A DNA stretch of 64,000 nt, taken from Gracilibacillus salinarum (lineage in GTDB: Bacteria; Bacillota; Bacilli; Bacillales; Amphibacillaceae). The position numbers and the translations under genes were made by a program. Every line of letters starts with the position of its first letter. Position 1 is the first letter of the stretch. The notes beneath the pieces were generated by a model, which had not been told where the DNA came from, made no database searches, and worked only from the letters and a program-made list of their open reading frames with translations. Location of the stretch: contig NZ_CP095071.1 in NCBI RefSeq assembly GCF_022919575.1, positions 930,001 through 994,000 of the forward strand, given 5' to 3'. Positions 22,663 through 32,499 of this stretch are shown here, piece after piece.

Positions 22663-25600
22663 ATGAAACGAACGCTAGCCATTATACTCTATGCTCTTGT
22701 TTGCTGTTGTGCTTTCTATGCCATCTCCCCTGTCGCTCAAGCATCTTCTGAAGACACAGACCAGCTCGCCTTTCCGGGGGCAGAAGGTTTTGGGCAATAT
22801 GCAAAAGGCGGACGTGGTGGTGAGGTGTATCATGTCACAAGTTATGAATTAACAGGTCCAGGAACTTTTCATGATGCCTTAACTACTGCCGGAGATACAC
22901 CAAGAACAATCGTTTTCGATATTTCCGGTAACATCACTATTCCACAAATTATCGTCAGAAATAAAGCGAACATTACAATAGCTGGTCAGACAGCACCAGG
23001 AGAAGGAGTGACCATTAAAGGAAATAATATCCGTTTTATAGATAGCCATGACATCGTGATTCGTTACATGCGATTCCGGCTAGGAAAAAATGATTTCCAA
23101 GATGACGCGTTATATTTTGAAGATAGTCAGAATGTTATCATCGATCATTCCTCCTTCTCGTGGGGGACAGACGAGAACCTGTCCATCTTAAGTAAGAATT
23201 ATGAGAATCCTGAATCTAAAAATATCACCGTTCAATGGTCGATAATCTCAGAAGGGCTGTTAACTCACTCTATGGGCGGTCTGATTGAGATGAATACAAT
23301 AACGATGCACCATAATCTTTATGCTCACAATAACGACCGGAACCCCAAAACAAAAGGGCAAATCGATTTTGTAAATAACGTTGTGTATAACTGGGGTGGA
23401 TATCCTTATGTAGCTGGTGGCGAATCAGGCACTAAAGGTTATGGAAATGTTGTTGGGAACTATTTTGTAGCTGGAGTGAATTCGGCAAATCCCGAATATG
23501 CGATCGTTCGCGGTAATGAAAATTATAGCTTATTCCTGCAAGATAACAAAATTGATAGTAATAAAAACGGAAAATTGGACGGAACAAACACAGGAACAGA
23601 TATGATGGAAGAAGAACGTCCGAGCGTTATTGTCGACAACCGGTTTGCTTATCCTCTGACCAATACCGAGAATCCCGATGATGCCTATCAGCATGTATTG
23701 GATTATGCTGGTTCCTCGCTAGAGCGGGATTTGACCGATCAACAAGTAATCTATGACGTCAGAAATCAAACAGGCGCTATTATCGGAAATGAGAATGATG
23801 TTGGCGGCTATCCTGAATTAGGCTCAGAGACAAGTAACGATGATACCGATCAGGATGGTATGCCAGATAAATGGGAGAAGAAACAAAACCTAGATCATGA
23901 AGATCCAGCAGATCGAAATCAGGATAGTAACGGAAACGGCTATACAAATCTAGAAGATTATTTGAATGAGTTAGCCAGCTCTACTTTTCCTGAAAATTAT
24001 CCAATGGAACCCCCAGTATGGAACGAAGAACCATTTGAGCCTCCAGTGATAGATCCTGAACCTGAAACAGATCCTGAACCATTGCCCGTATTAGACGGAG
24101 ACATACTAAGAAATGTAGTTATTAATGATAATAGTAGTAATGGTCATGCCAATGCGCTTAATTGGTCTATTGAAGAAAATTTACAAACGGGGAACCTTGT
24201 GGCAGGAGATCGTGATAGCTACCGTTTTACAACCATTCCCCAAGAATTATTAGGAGTCGAATGGATCCGATCTGCAGTTAATTCCAGAAGTGCTTCTAGT
24301 GAAGATTTAGTTTCCTTTTATTTAGCTGGGGATGCTGATGTGTATGTCGCGCATGACAGCAGAATAAGTGACAAACCAGACTGGTTATCTTCTTATGAAG
24401 AAACAGGTTTATCGATAACAGATGATCAGCCGGTCACCTTTGAATTGTATAAAAAACATTACACAGCTGGAGATCATGCTATTCTTGGCTCAAACAACAA
24501 TAGTAAACGAATGAATTATTTTGTTCTGATAAAACCGACAGCAACCGAAGAATCAGCTCCACAAGGTAGACCTGAGCAACTAACAGCAGATCTTGAGAAT
24601 AAACAGGTCGAGTTAACCTGGTCGAACGAATCAGACGCTGAAAACTATTTGATATACCGATCTTCTTCCATGGATCCTGCTTATCGTGCTATTGCCAGCT
24701 CTGATTCAACAAGCTATGCAGATGAGACAGTCGAATTGGGTATTACGTATCAATATAAAGTATCTTCCATTAATTCTGCCGGAGAGTCAAGTCTGTCGGA
24801 AGCGAAAGATATCTTGTATTTCGACGCCAATACACCAGCTCCAACTAAGCCAGCAGAACTTAACATTAAAGAAGTCAAATCTATTACCGCTGTATTGGAG
24901 TGGCAAGAAGTAGAAGGTGCCAAGAGTTATAAAATATACAGATCTTCCAATTCTGCTGATAATGTTGAGTTAATTGGTTATACTCATTCTCCATCGTTTA
25001 TCGATAAACCTTTGGAGCCTTCCACTGCCTATTCCTATCAGGTTTCTGCAATTGGAGTTGGTGGTGAATCAGATAAGTCAGAAGTACTCACTACCGAAAC
25101 GAAAGAAGCTATCGAATTTCCTGTGGAACCAACAAATTTAACAACTGAGAGTGTGACGACCTCTTCGTTCGAACTATCATGGCATGCTGTGCAGGATGCT
25201 GAACAATATGCCATTTATAGAAAAGCGAATGAAGATAGTAACTACAGCATGTTGACTGAGACAGATTCGACCAGCTTCGTTGATGATTCGATCAGTGTTA
25301 ATCAAACAGGCTACAATTACAAAATAAAAGCCATCAACGAATTAGGTGAATCGGATTTTTCCGAATCTCTTTTGATTGAAATGCCATTACCTCAAGAACC
25401 GAGTCAATTAAGAATCTCTAAGACTGGAACTGACTTTGTTGGGCTAGCTTGGACTGCTAATGGCGGAGCCAGTCAATACAATATTTATCGAAAAAATGGT
25501 GATGAAGTGGAGAACCTAGGCAATGCCAAAGTCAACACCTTCTATGATCGTACTGCGGAACCAGGTGTTCACTATACCTATTTTATTAAAGGGGAAAATG

Positions 25601-25911
25601 CCGCCGGGGAATCAGAATCTTCTAATCATGTAACCGTAATACCTGGACATGACACTGTACTAAATAATTATCTCAATCAGTTTAAACAATCCGGTGATAT
25701 AAAAGGCTCTTTAGCTGCCCCATTAGAAAATAGTCTTAAACAAGCGAAACACCATCTTGATAAAGGTTCATCTAAACAAGCGATTAAATTTATTAACAAA
25801 TTCAATAGACAGGTGGAACAAGGAACAAAACAAAACAAGATTTCAACGTTTGCTAATCGTATACTAACTCATTATGCATCTTCCTATTTAGAAAAATTAG
25901 AAAGTAAATAG
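22663..25911 (+). CDS. Secreted modular pectate lyase (PL1-like) with FnIII and FIMAH domains
   Basis: 1082 aa. Signal peptide about 1-27, cleavage after AQA. Residues about 35-390: parallel beta-helix lyase of the PL1 type (FPGAEGFGQYAKGGRGGEVY; NITIAGQTAPGEGVTIKGNN; DDALYFEDSQNVIIDHSSFS). Around 394-430: calcium-binding DTDQDGMPDKWEKKQNLDHE. Four fibronectin type III domains at about 640-990, then a C-terminal FIMAH-type helical domain (about 1000-1080). Cleaves pectate by beta-elimination outside the cell. Monocistronic; cre site upstream and terminator downstream. The exact subfamily is not decided from motifs alone. Confidence 0.85.
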   Translation: MKRTLAIILYALVCCCAFYAISPVAQASSEDTDQLAFPGAEGFGQYAKGGRGGEVYHVTSYELTGPGTFHDALTTAGDTPRTIVFDISGNITIPQIIVRNKANITIAGQTAPGEGVTIKGNNIRFIDSHDIVIRYMRFRLGKNDFQDDALYFEDSQNVIIDHSSFSWGTDENLSILSKNYENPESKNITVQWSIISEGLLTHSMGGLIEMNTITMHHNLYAHNNDRNPKTKGQIDFVNNVVYNWGGYPYVAGGESGTKGYGNVVGNYFVAGVNSANPEYAIVRGNENYSLFLQDNKIDSNKNGKLDGTNTGTDMMEEERPSVIVDNRFAYPLTNTENPDDAYQHVLDYAGSSLERDLTDQQVIYDVRNQTGAIIGNENDVGGYPELGSETSNDDTDQDGMPDKWEKKQNLDHEDPADRNQDSNGNGYTNLEDYLNELASSTFPENYPMEPPVWNEEPFEPPVIDPEPETDPEPLPVLDGDILRNVVINDNSSNGHANALNWSIEENLQTGNLVAGDRDSYRFTTIPQELLGVEWIRSAVNSRSASSEDLVSFYLAGDADVYVAHDSRISDKPDWLSSYEETGLSITDDQPVTFELYKKHYTAGDHAILGSNNNSKRMNYFVLIKPTATEESAPQGRPEQLTADLENKQVELTWSNESDAENYLIYRSSSMDPAYRAIASSDSTSYADETVELGITYQYKVSSINSAGESSLSEAKDILYFDANTPAPTKPAELNIKEVKSITAVLEWQEVEGAKSYKIYRSSNSADNVELIGYTHSPSFIDKPLEPSTAYSYQVSAIGVGGESDKSEVLTTETKEAIEFPVEPTNLTTESVTTSSFELSWHAVQDAEQYAIYRKANEDSNYSMLTETDSTSFVDDSISVNQTGYNYKIKAINELGESDFSESLLIEMPLPQEPSQLRISKTGTDFVGLAWTANGGASQYNIYRKNGDEVENLGNAKVNTFYDRTAEPGVHYTYFIKGENAAGESESSNHVTVIPGHDTVLNNYLNQFKQSGDIKGSLAAPLENSLKQAKHHLDKGSSKQAIKFINKFNRQVEQGTKQNKISTFANRILTHYASSYLEKLESK

Positions 25912-26022
25912 CTAACGCATAGTGCATAAAACGTTATACTTAAGGTTCAATGGGAATTGCAGTGATTTAAGCTTGACACTGCAGCTAATAACTGATTGCT
26001 GATATTTTTCGCCTTCTTAACG

Positions 26023-26060
26023 AAAGAAAAGCACCTCGATTCATTTAGGTGCTTTTCTTT
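26023..26060. terminator. Bidirectional terminator
   Basis: Perfect 14-bp stem AAAGAAAAGCACCT/AGGTGCTTTTCTTT, serving both the pectate lyase (plus) and the 150-aa membrane protein (minus). Confidence 0.9.
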
Positions 26061-26081
26061 TATATTTTACTTTCATCGTCA

Positions 26082-26534
26082 CTAAGAAGATGTAACATAT
26101 CTGTCGCCAAATAGTGAAGACAATTCCCTTTTTAATTGTTCTACATCTTTCTCTAACAGCCACTTTTTTTGTATGACTTCTTCTTTCCCATTCGATACAA
26201 CAACGATAAACATTTCTTCTCGATCGACAATGCGTTGCACTTGTTCAAGAGGAATCGTACGTGTACGAAAGAATGAAATGCGATCAATTGTTAACTGATC
26301 TTCGTTAGCACCAATGTAAGTTTTATTCGGAAGCTTCCAATAATACATCCCTCGTAATAACCAAAATAAAATTACTGCTAAATAAGCAATGGAAATGATT
26401 ATGTTTGCGTAGGATCCAATACCTGTAGACTGCAAGATGTAATAGGAACCTATAAAAATAATTACAAAAGCGACAAGTAAACAATATATACTAAATTTTC
26501 GCCAGTTGACAGTTGAAGAATATGGATAATGCAA
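26082..26534 (-). CDS. Two-TM protein with PH-like domain
   Basis: 150 aa, TTG start with AGGGGTG 5 bases before. Two membrane segments (about 13-33 and 42-62), then a cytoplasmic beta-rich part (NEDQLTIDRISFFRTRTIPL; QVQRIVDREEMFIVVVSNGK) that looks like a bacterial PH domain. Function unknown; such proteins often act in membrane stress sensing or trafficking of small molecules. Confidence 0.65.
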   Translation of the reverse strand: MHYPYSSTVNWRKFSIYCLLVAFVIIFIGSYYILQSTGIGSYANIIISIAYLAVILFWLLRGMYYWKLPNKTYIGANEDQLTIDRISFFRTRTIPLEQVQRIVDREEMFIVVVSNGKEEVIQKKWLLEKDVEQLKRELSSLFGDRYVTSS

Positions 26535-26614
26535 AATAACACCCCTTTCTTTACAGTTTTGCTATTTACATTATCTTACAAACGCGTTAGTAATTCAAGG
26601 AAAGCAAAAGGAGA

Positions 26615-26860
26615 TTACGGTCCGACGAAGTAGTAATCAAAGGCCAAAAACAGAAAAAAACTAACACTCATAATTCCGTTGAACGTAATTAAGAGCTTAT
26701 TTTTATTTTTAAGTGCGAAATAAACCCCTAATGGCCCCACAATATAAGTAAACAGCCAAAACGCACTGCTCTTTGATATACACAAATTTGGTAACCAAAG
26801 TAATAAGCAGACAACCAAACAAGCTAGAGACCAGTACGTATACTTTCTCGCTGCATCCAT
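26615..26860 (-). CDS. Small membrane protein (81 aa)
   Basis: Three hydrophobic segments (YWSLACLVVCLLLWLPNLCI; FWLFTYIVGPLGVYFALK; MSVSFFLFLAFDYYFVG). Not recognised. Likely cotranscribed with the 150-aa gene that follows 80 bases later. Confidence 0.6.
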   Translation of the reverse strand: MDAARKYTYWSLACLVVCLLLWLPNLCISKSSAFWLFTYIVGPLGVYFALKNKNKLLITFNGIMSVSFFLFLAFDYYFVGP

Positions 26861-27085
26861 CTCTCTCCCTACTTTCTCTTTCTATTATTAATCCTGTAGT
26901 ATTGAATATATAACTATTCCCGTAAAAAAATACTAAAAACCTATCATTATATATCCCATTGTATGTAAGTGCTTCTATATACCGGACTTACTCGTCAGTC
27001 CTAATAGATGTTAATAATAGACAACTTCCTATAATAAGGATTACTGCTTGTGACTGCACTTTTATGCTTTCTTGGAAAATAAAAA

Positions 27086-27118
27086 CCAGCTACTTCATAA
27101 AATGAAATAACTGGCTGA
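27086..27118 (-). terminator. Terminator of the RsbR-like gene
   Basis: Plus-strand CCAGCTACTTCA ... TGAAATAACTGG stem; minus strand ends GGTTTTTATTTT. Very similar stems occur at 33437-33478 and 36582-36617. Confidence 0.75.
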
Positions 27119-27127
27119 TAAACTTGT

Positions 27128-27955
27128 TCAGTTGGAATCAAATGATTGAATGGTAGCCAAGGCTCGATGTAAACTACTAAACGTATCTATATGTCTCATG
27201 TTAATTCCTAAACTTACCATTGTCTGGACAATATCTGGTCTGATACCACTTAATAATGGATGAATACCGATCAATTCTAATGATTCAATCACTTTAAACA
27301 ATTGCTGTGCTACCATTGTATCGATAGCACTAACCCCTGACAGGTCAATAATAATATACTCTAAATCATTGCTATTACCTTGATTTAACGCATTTTTCAT
27401 TAATTGATCTGCTCTATGCGTGTCAATCTCTCCGATAATCGGAATAATACCGATTTGCTCCGTTATTTTTACTAGTGGAATAGATAACTCATCCACCGCA
27501 TAACGCGCTTTCGCAATCGTATCATTATAATCCTGCATATAATGACTGCTCACAATTTTTACCGCTTGATCCACTATATAGTTAAAATTAACAATTGCTC
27601 TATTGTACGCTTCTAAAGTAAATTCCGTGTCCACTGCTTCCTGATGAATAATTTCACTAATTGCCGCACGATAATTGCCGATCTCTTCCAAAGCAATATC
27701 TAATGGCAGCATGAGATCTAATAATCGCTTACTAACTTCAACGCCCCATCCTTCTAATTGTTCAATTGGTATCTGGTTATTAGAAACGATAGACTCAGCA
27801 TATACATCAAGTAATTCTTTACGCCATTGAACTAAATCATTGGTAATATCAACGCCGTTAAGTTTAGGTACCGGTATCTCATTTACTAGTTTATCTTTTT
27901 CATTCAAGATTTTTTTTGAGATGGTTGCTAGATTTTCTTTTTCTAATGGCGTCAT
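27128..27955 (-). CDS. RsbR-like STAS-domain stress regulator
   Basis: 275 aa, AGGAGG 5 bases before ATG. N-terminal helical sensor-like domain (about 20-140), C-terminal STAS domain (about 155-270) with GIIPIIGEIDTHRADQLMKN and IIDLSGVSAIDTMVAQQLFK, matching RsbR paralogs of the stressosome, where Thr residues in these two motifs are phosphorylated by RsbT. Probably modulates sigma-B signalling. No rsbS, rsbT or other stressosome gene lies beside it, so it is an orphan paralog (YkoB/YqhA-like situation). Confidence 0.85.
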   Translation of the reverse strand: MTPLEKENLATISKKILNEKDKLVNEIPVPKLNGVDITNDLVQWRKELLDVYAESIVSNNQIPIEQLEGWGVEVSKRLLDLMLPLDIALEEIGNYRAAISEIIHQEAVDTEFTLEAYNRAIVNFNYIVDQAVKIVSSHYMQDYNDTIAKARYAVDELSIPLVKITEQIGIIPIIGEIDTHRADQLMKNALNQGNSNDLEYIIIDLSGVSAIDTMVAQQLFKVIESLELIGIHPLLSGIRPDIVQTMVSLGINMRHIDTFSSLHRALATIQSFDSN

Positions 27956-28141
27956 AATATCCTCCTATAACTACTACAAATAAATTTATCATAAAATATT
28001 TTACAACATTTAATAGCAATTATCGACCATGAACCTTACAAAATCAGAAAAAACGAGGGTACTTATACGATCGATTCATACATACGACCTATATACCCTC
28101 ATCCTTTGACACTTAAACTAGTATATTATATTTTTTTCAAA

Positions 28142-30178
28142 TTATACCGCCGTAACTTCGCGGTCGGTACCTAACTGCATCTGATACATCTGGTAATAGT
28201 TCCCTTTCTGTTTCAATAACTCATGATGTGATCCAGTTTCTATAATTTTACCTCTTTCCAACACAATTATTTGATCGGCATGCTGAATCGTTGATAAACG
28301 GTGGGCAATGACAAGCATCGTTCTGTCCTTTGCTAATACCTGCATGGCTTCCTGAATCATTCCTTCTGTTTCGGTATCGATGTTAGCAGTAGCCTCATCT
28401 AATATCAAGATGGCGGGATCAAAAGCTAGTGCTCTGGCAAATGACAGTAATTGCCGCTGACCGGTAGAAAACTGACTACCGTTTTCACCGACAGGCTCGT
28501 CGTATTGCTGCGGTAATTTTTCAATAAATTGATCCGCTCCCACTGCTTTTAAAGCTGCAATTGCTTTATCTCGTGAAACAGTTGGATCCTCTAATGTAAT
28601 ATTTGAAAGAACCGTACCGGTAAAAATAAACGGGTCCTGCAAAACAATACCGATTGACTGGCGAATTTGCTGTCTGGTGCGCGTCATTGTGTTCACACCA
28701 TCAATCTCGATTTTACCATGCTGTGGATCATAGAAACGGAAAAGAACATTCATAATTGAGCTCTTACCCGAACCAGTGTGACCCACGAAGGCCGCCATTT
28801 GTCCTGGTTTAATATGAAAACTAAGATTATTTAATACGTATTCATCTTTTTCATAAGCAAAACTGACATCCCGGAAAAGAATATCCCCTTGAACATTTTG
28901 CTCTTCTACCTTACCTACTACTTCAGTTTCTTCATCTAGTAATTCAAACACCCTGCCGCCCGCTACTCTTGCCTGCTCTAATTGTGGTAATTGATTAACA
29001 ATCTGCGTCATTGGTTCAAATAAACGAGTAAGATAATCGACAAATGCATATAGAACACCGGCTGTCACAATACTCTCGCCTGTTAGCGACGCAGAACCAA
29101 AAAACCAGATAAATCCGACAAACGCAATACCACGAATAGCATTGACAAGATTAAATGAAGTGAGTGCACTTAATACTATCATTTTCTTCTGATAAGCAAA
29201 ATGACGATTATTTAGCACCTCAAATTCATCCTGCGTTTCTTTCGTTCTGCGAAACGCTTGAATGACAGGCATTCCTTGAATCGATTCATTAATCGATGCG
29301 TTAATTTCGCTATTGGTCGAACGAATCACCCGATTATATTTACCAGCAAAATTCTTATAAAACTTCATCCACAAATAAAGAAGCGGAATTAAAATCAAAC
29401 AGAAACTGGCCAGGGGTGGGTTTAATAGAAACAGTGCTATAAAGATTCCGGTCATATAAACAAAACCGTTAACAAATGTTTCTAATACTTTTACATATAA
29501 TTCTCTAATGGCCTCCGTATCGTTCGTAACTCGTGCTACGATTTTACCAGCCGGCCGATCGACAAAGTACTTCATCGGCAATTTTTCGATTTGAGTAAAC
29601 ACGTCATTTCGCATACGCTGAATGATTTTGTTTGCAGAAACTTGAAGTAAATACGTTTTAAAATATTGGAAAACAGCCGCAATCAGAATAAGTCCGATAT
29701 ATAAAGCTAACAACAGAATAATTGGATGAAATTCAGGCTGAAAGAATGTTACCAGCTCAGCTGCAGATATTCGTTGTCCTTCGACTTCTGTCGCTGAATC
29801 ACCGTCTCTAACCGTTACCAACCCGTTCTCTGCTGATTCAACTGTGTTAGTTGCAGAAATGTTTCCTTCTATTAAATAATAACTTCTCTCGGATTGTAGT
29901 AAGGTAAAATCGTTTATTACATCGTCTTCACCTATCACCCGGTCGGCTCTTTTAAGGAACATATCCTGGTAGGCAATAGTATCCGGGTCATCCTTTGCAT
30001 TTACTTGCTTCCAATTTGCCTGTACACCAACAATATGATGGTCAATTACTCTTTTAGCGATCAGTGGACCAGATAATTCAAGACCTACAGCAATGATGAG
30101 ACAGACCAAACCAATTATAATAAACTTTTTACTCGTAAAAGCGTAGCGTAATAATCTTTTTTCTGTTGAAGGATTCAT
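28142..30178 (-). CDS. bmrD: Heterodimeric ABC multidrug exporter subunit, BmrD/YheH-like
   Basis: 678 aa. Six-TM exporter core with a long extracellular insertion between TM1 and TM2 (about 40-140), typical of BmrD, then the nucleotide-binding domain: Walker A FVGHTGSGKSS, signature FSTGQRQLLSFARAL, Walker B ILILDEATANID (canonical Glu), and H-loop AHRLST. Start overlaps the stop of the partner gene (TAATG). Forms a dimer with BmrC and pumps out drugs in B. subtilis. Confidence 0.88.
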   Translation of the reverse strand: MNPSTEKRLLRYAFTSKKFIIIGLVCLIIAVGLELSGPLIAKRVIDHHIVGVQANWKQVNAKDDPDTIAYQDMFLKRADRVIGEDDVINDFTLLQSERSYYLIEGNISATNTVESAENGLVTVRDGDSATEVEGQRISAAELVTFFQPEFHPIILLLALYIGLILIAAVFQYFKTYLLQVSANKIIQRMRNDVFTQIEKLPMKYFVDRPAGKIVARVTNDTEAIRELYVKVLETFVNGFVYMTGIFIALFLLNPPLASFCLILIPLLYLWMKFYKNFAGKYNRVIRSTNSEINASINESIQGMPVIQAFRRTKETQDEFEVLNNRHFAYQKKMIVLSALTSFNLVNAIRGIAFVGFIWFFGSASLTGESIVTAGVLYAFVDYLTRLFEPMTQIVNQLPQLEQARVAGGRVFELLDEETEVVGKVEEQNVQGDILFRDVSFAYEKDEYVLNNLSFHIKPGQMAAFVGHTGSGKSSIMNVLFRFYDPQHGKIEIDGVNTMTRTRQQIRQSIGIVLQDPFIFTGTVLSNITLEDPTVSRDKAIAALKAVGADQFIEKLPQQYDEPVGENGSQFSTGQRQLLSFARALAFDPAILILDEATANIDTETEGMIQEAMQVLAKDRTMLVIAHRLSTIQHADQIIVLERGKIIETGSHHELLKQKGNYYQMYQMQLGTDREVTAV

Positions 30179-31920
30179 TATTCTTCACCACCTTCCATCT
30201 GTTGCAAGCTAAATTGTGTTTTATACCAGCCAGCTTGTTTCATCAGTTCTTCATGCCGGCCACTTTCCACGATCCGCCCCTCGTCTAACACAATAATCTG
30301 ATCCGCGTGTTTAACAGCTGACAAGCGATGGGCAGCGATCATAGTTGTTTTTCCTTTTCGTTCTCTTTTTAAATGAGTGATAATATTCGCCTCTGTTTTA
30401 CCATCTACGGCTGAAAGTGAATCATCAAGAATCAATATTTCTGGATCCATTAATAATGCTCGCGCTAATGAAACACGCTGTTTCTGTCCCCCTGATAAGG
30501 TTACACCACTTTCTCCAACTAACGTTTGAAGTCCCTCCGGCAATGCTTCCATATCTGCTTTCAAGCAGGCAGATTCCAGGATACGATCGATTTCTTGATT
30601 TGATTTGGAACCACAGCCAAATGTCAGGTTTTCTTTGACTGTCTTAGAAAATAATACATGCTCTTGTGGTACATATCCGATCCATGATCTTGTTGTATCC
30701 AACGAAAAACTTGCTATCGGAATCTGATTGATGGTTAGGTTTCCTTGAGGCGGAGCATATTCCCTCAATAGCTGCTTGAAAAATGTTGTTTTTCCAGAAC
30801 CAGTCTTGCCAACAATCCCGATTGTTTCCCCTCGTTGAATCGTAACGTTGAGGCCAGCTAATTGCTTGCCAGTAACATCCGGATAAGTAAAATCCACCTG
30901 TTCAAAATGAATTACTTCTGGTATCTCTATCTTTTTGGGAATGACAGGATCCGTTACATCTGCTTGTTGTGCAAATACATGATCTACACGATCGATCGAT
31001 GCGTTCCCTCTTTGCATGACATTAATTAATTCTCCAATCGCAAACATTGGCCATATCAGCATACCTAAGTAAACATTAAAAGTTACAAGGTCTCCTAATG
31101 ATATCCGATTGTCGATCACCATCATCGCACCGTAACCAAGTCCAATTGTGTACGAAATCCCTACTAAAATTTTAATTGTTGGTTCAAAGAATGCTTCCAT
31201 ATTGGCTACGGACTTATTCTTTTGGAAGACTGTTTCTGTCCTATCTGAAAACCGCTCAAAATCTTGCTGTTCCTGTACAAATGCTCGGGTAACCCGGACA
31301 CCTCTGATCGCTTCCAGCGTATAATTATTCAATTCACTGAAAGCTGACTGTGCCGCAGTAAATCGGGTGTGAATGATCTTCCCGTATTGATGAACGATAA
31401 TTGCCATTAACGGCATTGGAATTAATGCAGCAAGCGTTAATGGCCAGCTGATTGTAAATCCCATCATGAGAATGATAAAGGACATGAAAATCGTGGAATC
31501 TACCAGTGTAAGTATCCCGAAACCTGCTGTCATCATAATCGCTTTCAAGTCGTTCGTTGCACGAGCCATTAAGTCACCAGTGCGATTATGACTAAAAAAA
31601 CGAGGACTCATTTTCATAAAATGGCTCATCAATTTCGAGCGCATTTTTCTTTCTAATAATAAGGATCCTCCGAATAAATGATAATCCCACAAAAACATGA
31701 TGCCGTAACTAATCACAATCAATCCGATAAAGACGACAATATATTGCATTAAACGTTCTGCAGTCAATTCATTATACTGAATCGCATCAATCGCCATCCC
31801 TACTAACTTTGGTGGCAATAAATCGATAAAACTTACGATAATTAGTGCTGTGATCGCAACGGAATAACGAACCCATTGCTCTTTAAAAAACCATGATAAT
31901 TTATAAAATACTGAAAACAT
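30178..31920 (-). CDS. bmrC: Heterodimeric ABC multidrug exporter subunit, BmrC/YheI-like
   Basis: 580 aa. Six TM segments and an ATPase domain: Walker A GIVGKTGSGKTT, signature TLSGGQKQRVSLARALL, Walker B ILILDDSLSAVDGKT. The Asp in place of the catalytic Glu marks the degenerate site expected for BmrC in the asymmetric dimer. Start ATG with GAGAGG 7 bases upstream. Transcription comes from 32329-32357 through a leader peptide and two terminators, suggesting induction by ribosome-targeting antibiotics as described for B. subtilis bmrBCD. Confidence 0.88.
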   Translation of the reverse strand: MFSVFYKLSWFFKEQWVRYSVAITALIIVSFIDLLPPKLVGMAIDAIQYNELTAERLMQYIVVFIGLIVISYGIMFLWDYHLFGGSLLLERKMRSKLMSHFMKMSPRFFSHNRTGDLMARATNDLKAIMMTAGFGILTLVDSTIFMSFIILMMGFTISWPLTLAALIPMPLMAIIVHQYGKIIHTRFTAAQSAFSELNNYTLEAIRGVRVTRAFVQEQQDFERFSDRTETVFQKNKSVANMEAFFEPTIKILVGISYTIGLGYGAMMVIDNRISLGDLVTFNVYLGMLIWPMFAIGELINVMQRGNASIDRVDHVFAQQADVTDPVIPKKIEIPEVIHFEQVDFTYPDVTGKQLAGLNVTIQRGETIGIVGKTGSGKTTFFKQLLREYAPPQGNLTINQIPIASFSLDTTRSWIGYVPQEHVLFSKTVKENLTFGCGSKSNQEIDRILESACLKADMEALPEGLQTLVGESGVTLSGGQKQRVSLARALLMDPEILILDDSLSAVDGKTEANIITHLKRERKGKTTMIAAHRLSAVKHADQIIVLDEGRIVESGRHEELMKQAGWYKTQFSLQQMEGGEE

Positions 31921-32052
31921 ACGCTAACCTCTCTCCCCTCTGCTGACGACCCTCTTCTATTCCTGCTATCCACCATCTATCCTATCTTTGTTATCTGCTA
32001 CTCCCATCAAAAATATCATCTTCCTTCCTCCTTCATTTTTTTGTACATTGAT

Positions 32053-32090
32053 AAAAATAAAAAAGCGTATACGTTCGTGACGTATACGCT
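32053..32090 (-). terminator. Second leader terminator upstream of bmrC
   Basis: Perfect 11-bp stem AGCGTATACGT/ACGTATACGCT with a 5-base loop; minus strand continues TTTTTTATTTTTA. Confidence 0.85.
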
Positions 32091-32126
32091 AAAATGTTGC
32101 ACATCTATCCAGTTCTAACAGGCAAC

Positions 32127-32154
32127 AAAAAAGATCACGAACAAATCCGTGATC
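32127..32154 (-). terminator. Attenuator terminator of bmrC leader
   Basis: GATCACG/CGTGATC stem with minus-strand TTTTTTG. Its 5' arm includes TCACGG (32152-32147), complementary to CCGTGA inside the leader ORF (32234-32229), which would form a competing antiterminator. Confidence 0.8.
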
Positions 32155-32205
32155 ATCCGACTTTTCATACATACAGCTTTCTAATGATAATAGTTGTGTA
32201 ACGAA

Positions 32206-32286
32206 CTATTGATTCATCGAAATGGAGGTCACGGTAATATCATTCAGTTGTAGAATACGAACAGGAAATAATCGTTTAGTATTCAT
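32206..32286 (-). CDS. bmrC leader peptide (26 aa)
   Basis: MNTKRLFPVRILQLNDITVT then SISMNQ, with AAAGGAGG 9 bases before ATG, far stronger than needed for a random ORF. It lies between a consensus promoter and two terminators ahead of bmrC. By analogy with BmrB of B. subtilis, ribosome stalling on it would free downstream RNA to form an antiterminator. Sequence is not similar enough for me to call it BmrB. Confidence 0.75.
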   Translation of the reverse strand: MNTKRLFPVRILQLNDITVTSISMNQ

Positions 32287-32328
32287 TTTGCGTAACCTCC
32301 TTTTAAATTTTTTTATCAATGCTCAATA

Positions 32329-32357
32329 ATTATATATTCAAAATATTTTGACGTCAA
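32329..32357 (-). promoter_or_regulatory. Promoter of the bmrCD leader
   Basis: Minus strand TTGACG (32357-32352), 17 bp, TATAAT (32334-32329). Confidence 0.8.
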
Positions 32358-32499
32358 TACTATTTACGAAAAAATTCCAATTTTATGCTAACTATACACA
32401 AAAGGAGCGTTAACAGAACGATCAAATCTGGATAAAATAATCTTTGGTAGTGAACACTCTTAATAGATGAAATCGAGCAGTCAGATAGGAAGTGTGATT

